A DNA stretch of 64,000 nucleotides. Source: Nepenthes gracilis. Lineage: Eukaryota; Streptophyta; Magnoliopsida; Caryophyllales; Nepenthaceae. The stretch covers positions 4,961,892-5,025,891 of the forward strand of contig BSYO01000020.1 of the NCBI GenBank assembly GCA_033239525.1, given 5' to 3'. Shown in pieces: positions 22,357-34,239 of this stretch (position 1 is its first letter; the number at the start of each line of letters is the position of its first letter). The notes under the pieces were generated by a model. It did not search any database and was not told the origin of the DNA. It saw nothing but the letters and a program-made list of their open reading frames with translations. The position numbers and the translations under genes are program-made.

Positions 22357-24025
22357 TGATGGGTCCAATAACCATGGGCCAATGGGCCAGCCGAAGGCCC
22401 ACAATCAAGCATTTTCTTTCAAAGTCCCACATTGCTTTTGAGAAGCAATAGCCTCCCAATCCCACTATAAAGCAAGCCTTCTCAAGCATTGAAGGGGGAA
22501 GGAAGAGAAGTGGGGAAACTCCATAAAGTTCCATAAGGCTCCAGAGGCCACTGGACCCTTCTACGATTCGGAGACCTCGGCCCTCTTCCGCCAAGAGGCC
22601 TCGGCCCTCACGCGGTCAAGGCCCTCGGCCCTCCGCCGCCACGAGGCCTCGGCCCTCCTATTGTCCGTGAGGCCCTTAGTCCTCCATCCGGGAGGCACGG
22701 AGCTCTCCTCCTCCTTGCGGGAGGCATGGAGGCCCACGACCCTCCTCTGACCCGAGGCCCTCGGCCCCTCCCACCGCACGGAGGCCCTCAGCCCTCCATC
22801 CGGGAGGCACGAGGCTTACGGCCCTCCCGCACCAGGAGGCCTTCGGACCTCCTCCCCGTCCGGGAGGCCATCAACCATCCGCCATCCGAGGCCCTCGGCC
22901 TATCCGCCACCGGGAGGCCTTGACCCTTCGTCTTGGAGTCACGATCCTCTATCCCGAGGAGTCGAGCTCGCGATCCAAGAGCTGACCCTCCGCTCAGGTA
23001 ACAAGAATGTTTACTCACTAGTACCATTTATTCCTTTTTCTTAAAGTCGCCCTCCACGGGCGCACTGTGGCCGCCCCTCCGGGCGCACTCTAAGCCGCCC
23101 TCCGGGGCGCACTCTGCCGCCCTCTGGCGGGCGCACCTCTAGCCGCCCTCCGTGGGCGCACTCTGCTCCTCTGCGGGCGCACCTCTAAGCGCCTTCGCGG
23201 GCGCCTCCCGCCCCTGCGTGGGCGCACCTCTAAGCCTCCTCTGCGGGCGCACACAGGCCGCCCCTCGCGCGGCGCACACGCAAGCCCCCTGCGGCGGGCG
23301 CACTGCAAGCGCCTCTGCGGGCGCACTGCAAGCCGCCCTCTGCGGCGCACCTCTAAGCCCGGCCCTCGTGGGCGCACCTCTGCCCCGCCGCGGGCGCGCC
23401 TCTGCTCAAGCCGCCCCTCTGGGCGCACTCCTAGCCGCCCTCTGCGGCGCACCACCGTGGCCGCCCCTCTGCGCGGCGCACTCGAAAGCCGTCCCTCTGC
23501 GGGCGCTCCTCTAGCCGCCCTTCGGGCGCATCTCTAAGCCGCCCCTCTGGCGCACCTCAAGCCGCCCTCTGGGGGCGCACTCTGTCGCCCTTTAAGGGCG
23601 CACTCTAAGTCCGCCCTCGCGGTGCACCTATAGCAAGCCGCCCCTCTGTAGGCGGCGCCGCGCCGCCCTCGCGGCGCACTCTCCGCCTCCCTCAGCGCAC
23701 CTATAAGCCGTCCCTTTGCCGACGACACCTCCCGCCCGCTCGGCCAAGATGGTAAGCCGCCCCTCTGGGGCGCATTCACGGAGCTCAAGCCTCCAAATAC
23801 ATCCCTCTCACACTCCCCTCATTCTCGCATCTTGCTCATGCATTCCTCCGTTTATCAAGGAAGATATCGACTGAGCGTCGGAGTGTCGATGGGGGACAAC
23901 CCTCCGTCGGCATCGACCTCCTGTTTGTTGTTAGTGGTGTCGCGATTCGCACTTTCGGTGAACGGAGCCGATCAACATCCAATTGGAGAATCCGATCGCT
24001 CGAAGTCGGATCTAGGTACGCATCG
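22357..24025 (+). repeat. 3' LTR of the LTR element
   Basis: Counterpart of 17756-19448, with TATA at 22466-22472 and the hairpin array at 23040-23775 (about 28 units). It differs from the 5' LTR by many small indels, mostly in the GC-rich arrays. These may be real array turnover or read errors. Confidence 0.85.
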
Positions 24026-24777
24026 AGGTTGATACTCTTAAAAGTAATTTTATTTTATATTAATTGCGATTAGATTTTTAAATTATGTTTATTAATGTTC
24101 AATCTAAGATCATAACCTAAACTATTCTAGTAAAAAAATGTTGTAAAGCTGGTTAATTAATTATCCGGAGCAGAGAACCGGGAGGAGGGAAGAAAAGTAG
24201 AGTACATGCAAGACCCCTTTTCCACTTGGGGGCGAAAGATGTACACCTAAAGCTGATGACAATGTGGCGGTCGTGGGTGGAGGAGGGCGGCATCGGGGCA
24301 CGGTGGCGGGCTGTAGGCCGCGCGTGCGAAAACAGCTAATCCGGCTTAAGCGGCAACTTCCTTTTAGTCTCTACAGTCTCTCGCTTGCTGGGTCTATCAA
24401 TTCTACGCTCTCTTTCTCCGACTATGAATTTATTCCTCCCCTGTTATACATGAATCTCCTTCTTTACCCATGGCTCCCTCCCCTTGTCTCTCCCTCTCTC
24501 GCTCTTACAATACATTCTGACTTCCAAGACCTATTTTGAACACGAATAGCTGTAAGGAGGAGAGCTCTCGCCGCAAATTATAAAAGATGTGATACTTACG
24601 TAACCGAAAAAAGCGATGTGATGCTTTCGTCCGGGACTTTAAAATGCATCCAAATATTGAATTCTTAAATCTTAAGATGAAGACTATGCTAATTTACTCC
24701 TCAAACGACATGTCAAATCAAAAATTTACGGAAACATTTCATCCTTAGTATAGTTTTTAGGGATGACTAAATTTTAA
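24026..24777. other. 3' flank of EXO70 copy A, no gene called
   Basis: The sequence continues the unit interrupted by the LTR element and matches 33510-34239. The open frame at 24264-24539 (+) is broken in the second copy and has no recognisable motif. Confidence 0.5.
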
Positions 24778-27056
24778 TTAATTGCAAGATAAATGCTTTC
24801 GGGGAAAACTACTAATTTTTCCTCTGGCGACCGGGGCTGGATTGCCGTCAAAAAGTTCTTCAATGGCCGCCTCGATATCTTCGGGCTGATACTTTATGTA
24901 CTTCTCCTCTTGTCTTCCTGCGGTGAGATAGTGGCCAAACCTGGCCGGGAATGATCGATGGCCGGAATCATCACTGGCGATATGGAACCAGAGCTCCGTG
25001 GAGTCAGCTCATCGTTCACCACCCCAGTGCTCTGCGTCTTGTGGATATCATCAAACAATTGATTGAAATTCTTGAACCGTTCTTTCAATGTAGGCTTGTG
25101 CACCTTCCCGTTCACCTCAACCCTTCGTAGCTCAGACATTGCAGCGCCTTACTCCACGTCTCACGCTGGTAGTTCTTGTGGTAACCTCTTAACTCAAGAC
25201 CCTTCTTCCTCAAGCTGTCCCCCAACAACTCGTGAATCTCCGTTGATTCTTTGATCTTCCGCGGTATGTATCTGCCGTTGTTCATCATGAATATATCTGG
25301 AGGGACGGATCTTTATACAGTTTGGCCTTGACCTCCCGTTTGCATCCAATGCTCCATCACCGCGTCATTTTCTCTGCGAATGGTGATATCTTGACCACCT
25401 GCTGGTTGTTATTATTTCGTTGACGTCGTCCTCGTGCGGATCATTCCGTTTCTCACCCGTAGCTAACAAGTATTCCTTTGATTGCTCGGATCTCGATGGT
25501 CTTGAGAGAATACTTGATCTAACGTCCTTGAAGTCTGGGCGTACCTTAAATAATTCATGGTGTAAGCGAGTCAAGGGATGAACCGAGCCGGTTGGGATCT
25601 AGTTCCCTGAACATCACTCCTGATTGAGTTCTCTAGATCATAGAATATGCACACCGCTGCTTCTCCCAACCGGCGCCTTCACTGAGATGTCACTCCTTAA
25701 TGCATCTGCGCATTCCTTGGAGTACAATGAATCGTCGAATCTTGAGATTAATTCGGTCGAGTGTCTCGTAAATGTCCGGGACCTTGAAGAGCCTCTCGCA
25801 GAACAGCTTGGTCATTGCAATGGCTTCTGCGAAATTGAGGAATAATAGGATCACCGCCGTGGCGAGGTTGGTGCTCATCTCTTCCCCGATTGAAGGAAAG
25901 TCGCGGAAGATGGAGCAAAGCGAGCTTTGTCTCTCCGGGTAATATGACCTTAGCGGAGTACTTGACAACTTTGATCCATGTTGCCATATGTCCCTCTAGT
26001 GCTTCCCATTGCATCTTTTGAACTTCGTCTATGCTTATCTTCTCAAAGCCTTCTTTTTTCATTGCTTCTTTGAATGCTTTTCGTCTCAATGTGGAGTAAA
26101 CTGCAGCACTCTGTTCCCGTACCTACTTGAGAGATCATTAAGGATGCAATGTTCTTCATCCTAGAGATGGCTTAAATCGAGAGATTGCAGGAACAATTCC
26201 TCTTCAGCAGTAATCTTGGTTTTGGGTCCTTTGATGCGTTACATTTGGACTCTTGGCGGTTCCATTTGGAGGATGACAACTTGTTTGGATGTCGATTTCG
26301 ATTGTTAGGCTCTGAAGCGTTGGCATTAGAAGAGCTAATAGAACCTTCTAGAAAAAATCAAGCTCCTCCTCCATGAACATCATTGCCCATTGAAGAACCA
26401 CGCTCGTCCTGCTGCTCGGCGATTTGGCGACCACGATGAAAGTTCACCTAGCAATTTCGTCGATTTGGATATTCGACTCACCGCATCCATCGAATAGAAT
26501 CTTGATCTGAATTAAGGCCAAACTTGAAAGATCGATTCGCGCACTCGTCAATCCTTGATTGAACCATCCGAGCAAATGTTTCCACCCTAGTGTCGGGGAT
26601 CTCTAGTGGATTTGATTTGTCCGCAATGGATGAGAGGCTCGAAATGAGGCGATCAATCTCATCAACATCATCGAAGCTAGGTTCCTGACGATCAAGCCAC
26701 AAACAGGACTCAACCACATTGGCATTTTCTCCTCCATGATCATCCATGGCCTGTATTTGTTGATCGCTTGACTGAATTTTTCGAAGATCTAAAATATACG
26801 GCAAAGCTTCGATTCTCTTGTCAACCATTTCAGCGGATAAACTATCGGATTTCTCCATAGGTTCATCGCCATTCTTAAATTTGTCAAAATTGCTAATGAA
26901 ATCATCATGATTATCATTAAAACTATCCGATTTTTCAATAATAGGATCGTTATTGCGGTTGAAGTTGTTGAAATTTTCAAGTTGATGATCAGGACGATAA
27001 TCGTTGAAATAGTTGATTCTTGCTTTCTCAGAAGAAGTAGACAGATTATTCTCCAT
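24778..27056 (-). pseudogene. EXO70E: exocyst subunit EXO70, E-clade-like, copy A (frame broken)
   Basis: EXO70 proteins join the exocyst to membrane lipids during vesicle tethering; the E2 member of Arabidopsis marks the EXPO compartment. The start taken here is the ATG at 27054-27056 (MENNLSTSSEKAR); an upstream in-frame ATG at 27134 would add 26 residues. An Asn/Asp-rich N-terminus is followed by VDEIDRLISSLSSIAD and GDTRVETFARMVQ-like EXO70 motifs. Then come ISIDEVQKMQWEALE, MATWIKVVKYSAKVILPGET, an IYETLDRI stretch, VHKPTLKERFKNFNQLFDDI, and the C-terminal GRQEEKYIKYQPEDIEAAIE and ELFDGNP, the last typical of the E clade. Homology covers the full family length without introns. It jumps between frames at least ten times, so as written it is not translatable. 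The breaks differ from those of copy B, so they are later changes or read errors. Confidence 0.8.
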
Positions 27057-27830
27057 TTGTAGATCGAGGATCCCTGTGCCTGAATATATGTTGGCGTCCG
27101 TGGAAAAGAAAAAAGGAGGTGATGGAAGAATCACAGCGAGAATGGGTAGAGAAGATGATTCGATTGATATTTATTTATTTGATTTTATGAGTCATCCGTC
27201 CCCGGAATTTAAGTTGGTTGAGGAGGATTGAAGGTGGTCGTAGATGGGATTTAAGTAACGGGAGGAGCAAATTTTAGGGAGAATCGTTGCTGTTTCGCTT
27301 CGATGTGGTTGTATATGCATTTTTCGTGGGAAATTGAGGTGGCTATTGGCTGTAGAGCAAATTGAGGTTCCGTTTCATGCGCGCCCACGACTTTTTGAAG
27401 TATTCCCATTTTTTTCGTTTTTACGTTTTTATTTTTATATTGTTTCTCCTTTTTAAAATTATTATTTTAATTACATATATATTTTAAATTTTTTTATAAA
27501 ATAAATATACCAAATACAATAATATTTTAATAATGTGTGACTACAAAATTATTGTTTCATAAGTTAATAAAATATAATCATACTTAATAAAATATTTTTA
27601 AAATATAATTATAAAATTATTATTTTATAAATTTATAAAACATAAATATAAATATGTATATTTAATAAATATATAATTTATTAAAATATATAATTTATGT
27701 ATATATAAATTAAATACATAAAACTGAAAAATGGGGGGATCAACCCACCCAATGGTAGGGGCCACGGCACAAATGCCGGGTCGGGGGGGCGTCCAGCGCC
27801 CCCAGCGCTGGATGGAGTCCAGCGCCCACT
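27057..27830. promoter_or_regulatory. shared upstream region between EXO70 copy A and small gene copy 2
   Basis: Head-to-head spacer: EXO70 leaves to the left, the small gene to the right. It contains the AT-rich block (27405-27740) and a GC stretch with nested CCAGCGCC/GGCGCTGG palindromes (27790-27825). The same spacer occurs at 11327-12064 and, cut short, at 36541-37226. No clear TATA box was identified for either gene. Confidence 0.45.
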
Positions 27831-27860
27831 TGGGCCGTCGGATTCTCATCCGACGGCCCA
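27831..27860. promoter_or_regulatory. perfect site II hairpin, second copy
   Basis: Same 13-bp stem and TCTC loop as 12065-12094, upstream of the second small gene copy. Confidence 0.6.
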
Positions 27861-28015
27861 CGCGTTTTTACGTCGATATTTAATCTCCTCCGTTAGATTT
27901 TAAATTTTATCCAACGGACGAGATTAAATCCCGGTTGATAAGATCTTGGCCGTTCATTGTATCCAATCCGACGGATACGAAAAGAGTGCACAGTAACCCT
28001 AAAATTTGAACTGAA

Positions 28016-28017
<2 letters not shown>

Positions 28018-28048
<31 letters not shown>
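28018..28048. repeat. (GA)n microsatellite in gene leader, second copy
   Basis: About 15 GA units, shorter than the first copy. Confidence 0.85.
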
Positions 28049-28051
<3 letters not shown>

Positions 28052-28815
28052 GAGGACGACGGCGATTTCCATTTTCTTTCTCCTCTCTTCTCCTCTCCAT
28101 CTTCATCTTTGAAGGAGAAGCCAGCAAAGAAGAAGGAAATCTTCGTCGAAACCCTCGCCGCCGCCGCTGCCGCTGCAGTCAAAGCCGACGCTGCCGCTAA
28201 CCCTCGCCGTTGCTTCAGTGCCGCAAACCCAAGTAATACCGCCATTTTCATTTTCTTTCTCCTCTTCTCTCCTCTCCTCTCTCCTCTCCTCTCCATCTTC
28301 GATCTGTTCTCCGGTTACCCTAATCTGCACGCTTGAGAGAGAGAGAGGGTGCGACGACGAGAGAGAACGAGAAGCCATAACTTTGCGTGACGACGTGCTG
28401 TTCTCGTCGGCTACATGGAAGGTATTTTCTTGTGGGTTTGTACTACAAAATCCTTGCCATTCATGTTAGAAGAGGAAAGCTAGGGTTTTCTTTGTTTTCG
28501 ACTGGAATCGAAAGAGATGGGGGAACAGAGCGTCGTTGCTCTGTTTGGCTCCGAATTCAGCACAATAAATCAAAATGACGAGATCCATTTGAGTGGCAAT
28601 TAATCATCTATCCAGATGATTTCTTGATCAACTTTTGAGATCCTTCCTCAAAGGATCTGTTTTGCTTTATTTTTTTAATTTCTTTATCATCTATTCAGAT
28701 TTAATTCTAAGTAGGGATAAATTTTTCGGGAATCGTTTAAGGATTTGCGGGTAGGGTTCTGATTTATTTGACTTGATTGAGAGTTTTGGGTCCTTGAAGC
28801 CCCATAATTTTTATA

Positions 28816-29022
28816 ATGGCTTCGGCAGCTATGGGTTCGGTTGCTCCCGTTGACCTCGCTGACGGTGAACTCATTCGCAGGCAAAGAACTTGGTTCATTA
28901 TCCAGGTAATGCATGTACTTGGTTTTGATCGTCATGCTTTTGCACATTTTCAGGATGAAAGGAAAAGGCAGAGGAGTCAGTTGGCCAGCAGGCCAACTGC
29001 TCAATGGGAGATTTGTGCTTGA
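28816..29022 (+). CDS. small spliced gene of unknown function, copy 2
   Basis: I do not recognise this protein. Exon 28816-28905 starts at an ATG and encodes MASAAMGSVAPVDLADGEL plus eleven residues. It ends CAG before a GTAATG donor. The second exon starts at 28954 after TTTTCAG and reads in frame to a TGA at 29020-29022 (RKRQRSQLASRPTAQWEICA). The product would be 52 residues, soluble, with a basic end. Another acceptor (GTGCAG, 29082) and a last-exon-like piece ending in FDKKE-stop near 30212-30252 suggest a longer original gene or alternative transcripts. The leader (27960-28400) is CT- and GA-rich. Being present in both tandem units shows only that it was duplicated, not that it works. 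Confidence 0.4.
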   Translation: MASAAMGSVAPVDLADGELIRRQRTWFIIQVMHVLGFDRHAFAHFQDERKRQRSQLASRPTAQWEICA

Positions 29023-30252
29023 AACTTCAGATCTTCATGGTTGGGTGGATTTTACTAATTATAATTTTTTTTCTCGTGCAGGTGTATGGCCTCATCATTA
29101 GTTCGCACTGGAATCCAGTGGATTTGCCTCATAAATTGGTTGATTTTCCTCGTCATTAGTTAATAAAGAATCCAGTTGCATTTCCCTCATAAATTGGTTG
29201 ATTTGCATTTTTGCCACGGAAAATCATGACCCAGATGCTTTATATTCTTGAATTTTCACGTGATAGTGCTGTATTTGTGTTGCAAATATTGGTGGCTTTT
29301 ATGGTTATTTGACCAGTTTACCAACTCTAAATTTTGTTGGCCCTCCCTTAGGAATTTCTTTTATTAAAACATACTCTAACTTTTAGGTTTGTTGATTACA
29401 TGATAATTATAAATCCATGAAACATGTCCAAAGAAAAACTAGTGAGATGACCTTTGGCAATGATTGAGCTTTAAGTGTGCCATGTAGTTGGTGGTCTAGA
29501 CTAATTGTGAGCAAAGCTCAATTTGGCTGTTGAAGAAGCAAGCTTGACAAATTAACTTGAAAGTCAGAAACCTACTGGTTGATTCATATACTCTTCTCTG
29601 GTTAGAGCATAGATTGAGACTTAAATGACTGGCATCCGGGTATTTTCTACTGTGATAATCATTGCCACGGTGCTTTAGAGGCATTTATTCTCTTATTTCT
29701 TGTCAAATATTTTAAGACAATAGTTCTAGAATATATTTGTTTCATAATTGACGATAATTGTTTTCATATATATACTTGAAATGAAATGGAAGATTAACTC
29801 AACTTATGCAGTCCACCAGGAAAGAAAGTTAGCCATGGTCTCTAAAGCACACGCCATTCATCCCTCAGCACAACATATAAAGGAATAACATAATAAATTA
29901 ATAAAAGTAGTAATTCATAGAATAAATACTAGAAAATGTGATGTACTCCTACATATTTGGAAGTAACAGTTAGTTCCAAAACGTAGCTGCTCAGTCTGAG
30001 TCTTCTGCTTCTGCAAACAAAAAGATGAGACTTGACTACAGCTCACATTTGTGCATTAGTTCATGCCTTGCATCGTTTGTATTATTTATACAAATCTCAT
30101 CTTTCCAATCTGTGTTATAAAATGCTTTTGTATAAAAATTTACATGTCGTTATTATGGTACCTTGCTGAGCCTATTGTTCACCCCTCTGTTGTTTTTATT
30201 TTTTTCCTTCCAGATAACCTCGATGAGCTAATATTCGATAAAAAGGAGTGAA

Positions 30253-30990
30253 GATAGGGCTTAGCTGCAGGAAGAGTTGCTGAATTTTGAAGACTTGTGA
30301 TATTGTAGTTATATTAATGTTTGTACATAATAATGGTTTATGTTTTTTAATGAATATTGTAAACCTATGACATACCATGTTATATCCACTGTCGTGGAGA
30401 TAGTTATGCTTCAGTTATGTTCCGTAGGTATGGATTTTTGTGGAGATGTAATGGATGAGTTGTAGATATCTGTTTCTATAAATTTTGAGATTTATCGATT
30501 TATATGTCATGTTACGAGGGCTTTATGTACAGGTTGTATATATGATTTTCTTTCTCCATTTATAAGGTAGATATAGACAAATTTTTTACAGAAGTTAATT
30601 TATTAAATTAATAACATATGAGTTTTTATATTAAAAGTTTACTAATGTAATTATTTTGTAATTGAATATGTAATATATGCTTCCAAACAATTATTATTAT
30701 ATATAAATAATTTGATATAAATATTACAAACAAATTGTGATCACATTATATATAAAAGTTTATCCATTCAATTTCTATTTTTAACTCTTAAATTTACCTA
30801 ACAGCCTAAATGATGGAAGGATCTTAATATCTCCCCTGCAATTAAAGCGTAAAATTGAGTAGGTGTTTATTTGTTTCTTATTTTTATTTTTATTTTAAAT
30901 TTGGGGAAGAGGAGGAAACTAAATTGACAACTCTAGCATGATAATGGCGGTCCAATCTTAGCATTAATTAAGTTTTAATCCTGAATCACG
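30253..30990. other. AT-rich DNA, no gene seen
   Basis: Same as 14504-15240 with few differences; no coding frame. Confidence 0.6.
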
Positions 30991-31014
30991 AATCTTGAGT
31001 CGCATCATCGTCAT

Positions 31015-31641
31015 TGTCACCGTCAGTGGAAAACCGACAAAAAGCCAGTTTTCCATCCCATTCTCAAAAAAAATGGTCAACACAAGAACCCAAAATCAAT
31101 GTTTGTACAACAGATGCCACTTCCATCAAGAACCCATCTCCTGCTATCATTCAGACGGAAACCAACAGGAAGAGATAATGCAAACATTCCAGCACTCGGA
31201 TGGACAATATGACGAAGCGATTCGGAATCTTTGCACTCGATTTAGACAAAGCCGATTTACCAACCCGGTTATCACCAACAAGAAAAAGACCAAAAGAAAA
31301 TATACAAACCAACAAGCGAACCAACCAATAATTCAAGAACAAGTGGCTTCTAGCAATGCGGGAGATCGATCTCGATTAGAAGGCCGATCTCGAATAGAAG
31401 GCCGATTAGGTCCACGTCCCACAAAATCAAAATCGGGGACCGTCAAAACACACAATATTCTCGTAAGTAGGCGAAGGTCACCTGACCGTGAGGTTGCATC
31501 GCAACCCATGGAATTGAGGACATATCTTAATGCAAAGAGATCTGTTGTTCCTCACGTGGAGAAAAAGTAGAAAATTTGGAATCATGTATTCGGAGGAAAC
31601 ATAGAAGAACGTTACATTTAAACTTATGCGGATCACCATTT
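31015..31641 (+). pseudogene. gag-like retroelement remnant, unit 2
   Basis: Copy of 15262-15904 with the same primer-site-like string and start at 31074. It has several extra or missing bases, so the reading crosses frames (the NTRTQN and REVASQPMELRTYLNAKRS parts are still readable). The end differs (GTTACATTTAAACTTATGCGG against GTTCTGTCGACTTACGCGG). Confidence 0.5.
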
Positions 31642-32089
31642 ACAATTTTATAAATATGAGATACGTATAAGTAAAATCCTACTTTTTTTTTTTTAAATGT
31701 CCTAATTAAACACTTCCCTTATTCATTTTTTCCGATTATAATAATAAATAACCATATAATTCTTAATATATTAGGATGGTTTTAGATAATTAGCAAATTT
31801 ATGCAGCAGTCTGAACATTTGGTTGCCATGGGCTTTAGTATTTTATATCCAGCAGGTACTTGGTATGGGAAAGTGATTTAGTAGTCGAAAGACTATTTAA
31901 ACACACCAAAGCATCATCTTTTTTTTTTCTTTTTTTTTTTTGGGTTACAAGTATCATCTCGTCAATTCAAGTTATTTATTAAACACTTTGAGAATGAAAA
32001 GGATGATCAAATTGACCTAATTTTTTATATAAGATAAAATTAGTACAAAATAAAATTGAAATAAAATAAAAGGGGAGAAATTTCTTGAT

Positions 32090-32820
32090 ATAGTTTTTTA
32101 TAGGAACGGCGAGAAATAGGCCGGCTAAAAAGGACGATCAACACTGAAAAAAAAGCGGCCACGTTGGCTCAAAGGCCAGTCGATATGCCGATTGGCCAAA
32201 TGTGATCTTGATCGGTTGGATAAAACCCAAACCGAATAGGGCCCAAGCCTGACAACCCACAACGTGGTTCCGAGTGCATGATAGTTCACTTGCCTTAATT
32301 ACTCGAGAACTAAAATATCTCTTCCGGATCATAATCTCTCCCAAAAAGGAAGTTTCCAACTCAACGTATCTCCCGTGATAGAAACTTTAACATTTACCGC
32401 ATGTAGAATATACACATAAAAAGAATGAATCCCTCTAATCGATCATGGTTGCCATATAAATGGCACCAACAACCTCGTCGGTGAAAAAAAAATCTTCTCT
32501 GGCGGTAGGCCACCAACCTTGCCGCCAAGCAAGGTTGGGAGGATTTCGGGCTATAAAAGGTCCTCGAGACAGATTCCAAAGGCAGATTTTCTTCAACACT
32601 CAAAACTAATACTAATGATCCAACATTTTCAAAACTCATTGACAACTCTACAAGACACAAAACCGCTCTCCACGTGTGCACTTTACAACAAAAGTCCCTC
32701 TACGTCGAGCACTGGCCTCCAAGTTAGACTCACAAATTTCCTTCTCCGCATTATTTCCTATAAATTCTACTTTTTGCATTCTTTATTTCGGAAAAGGATT
32801 CTTTTTGTGTGAACGTGGCG
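32090..32820 (+). repeat. LTR-like remnant, unit 2
   Basis: Counterpart of 16340-17064 with TATA-like GGGCTATAAAAGG near 32549. No TG...CA ends visible. Confidence 0.4.
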
Positions 32821-34239
32821 AATAAAACGATAAAGCGGAGTCCCACCGTTTTTTTCTGACGTCTTGCCTTTTGTTATGATGTGTAAAATTAGATCGAAAA
32901 AGTATGGAGATTAGGTCCACTTCGCTTGAACCAGATCCAATCAGGTGTCTGAATTCATAGATGACTCGAATGTAGAACGCATTAATTTTTATTTTAATAT
33001 TGGTAAATTAGTGATTTTAAAACTGAATTTATAAATTAAAATTTAGACAGTACATTTGAGCTTATGTATTTATCAAGCTGTTGGGGCACATATATGGAAT
33101 AAGTGTATAATAATGGTACGGTACGAGGTAATAATATTACAAGCTCCAAATATTTATTATACTGCTGCTGATGTGACATTATGTTAGCAACTTGTTTGGT
33201 TGCCTCCAAATTAATGGACTTGTTCTCAGTTTGATGCCCTTTGTGGGTCACATGTGCTCTCGTGATCTCTCTCTATCTCATCTGCTAAAACTTGAGAAGA
33301 AATCATTCTACATAAATCCACTAAATAAAATAAATTAATTGGATATTATTATCGTAAGCATTCCAAAAGTATAATTATAACACTACTTATATTTTTACGT
33401 TAATAACAAAACCATAGATTTTTAAGTTGAGAAAACTTTACTAGTTAATCAATCTAACACTTTATAGTCTTTGTTGGTGGGTTTTAAATTGAACTGTAAT
33501 TTTACATAGGTTCTGATACTCTTAAAAGTAATTTTATTTTTATATTAATTGCGATTAGATTTTAAATTATGTTTATTAATGTTCAATCTAAGATCATAAC
33601 CTAAACTATTCTAGTAAAAAATGTTGTAAGCTGGTTAATTAATTATCCGGAGCAGAGAACTGGAGGGAGGAAGAAAGTAGGAGTACATGCAAGACCCTTT
33701 TCCACTTGGGGGCAGAAAGATGTACACCTAAAGCAATGACAATGTGGCGGTCGTGGGTGGAGGAGGCGGCATCGGGGCCGGTGGCGGGCTGTGGGCGCGC
33801 GTCGGGCGACTAATCCGGCTTAAGCGACAACTTCCTTTTAGTCTCTACAGGCCTGCTTGTCTGGGTCTATCAATTCTCGCTCTCTTTCTCCGACTATGAA
33901 TTTATTCCTCTGTTATACTACATAATCTCCTTCTTTACCCATGGCTCCCCTCCCCTTGTCTCTCCCTCTCTCGCTCTTACAATACATTCATACTTCCAAG
34001 ACCCTATTTTGAACACGAATAGCTGTAAGGAGGAGAGCTCTGCGCAAATTATAAAGATGTGATACTTACGTAATCAAAAACGATGTGATGCTTTCTCCAG
34101 GACTTTAAAATGCATCCAAATATTGAATTCTTAAATCTTAAGATGAAGAACTATGCTAATTTACTCCTCAAACGACATGTCAAATCAAAATTTGAAAACA
34201 TTTCATCCTTAGTATAGTTTCTGGATGACTAAATTTTAA
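32821..34239. other. non-coding stretch with the empty LTR insertion site
   Basis: No gene seen. At about 33508-33523 the sequence AGGTTCTGATACTCTT is the uninterrupted site into which the 6.27 kb element inserted in unit 1. Confidence 0.7.

Larger units (their letters stand above)
17756..24025 (+). mobile_element. non-autonomous LTR retrotransposon (LARD-like), 6.27 kb
   Basis: Two direct LTRs (17756-19448 and 22357-24025, both starting TGATGGGTCC) flank a 2.9 kb internal part. A primer site TTGGCGCCGCTCGCGGGAA follows the first LTR directly. The insertion site carries AGGTT on both sides (17750-17754 and 24026-24030), and unit 2 has the uninterrupted sequence AGGTTCTGATACTCTT at 33508. The internal part has no gag, protease, RT or integrase motif. 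This fits a large retrotransposon derivative moved by enzymes of another element. It inserted after the tandem duplication, because only unit 1 has it. Confidence 0.88.
11327..27070 (+). repeat. tandem duplication, unit 1 (interrupted by an LTR element)
   Basis: Without the 6.27 kb insertion at 17756-24025 this unit is about 9.5 kb and collinear with 27071-36540. The order is EXO70 upstream region, AT-rich block, GA leader, small plus-strand gene, gag-like remnant, LTR-like remnant, then EXO70 on the minus strand. The AT-rich and non-coding parts are nearly identical between units. GC-rich parts differ by many small indels. Confidence 0.9.

Noticed and set aside
24264..24539. 91-residue frame beside EXO70 copy A
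   Set aside because: Broken in the second copy at 33740-34010 and without motif.
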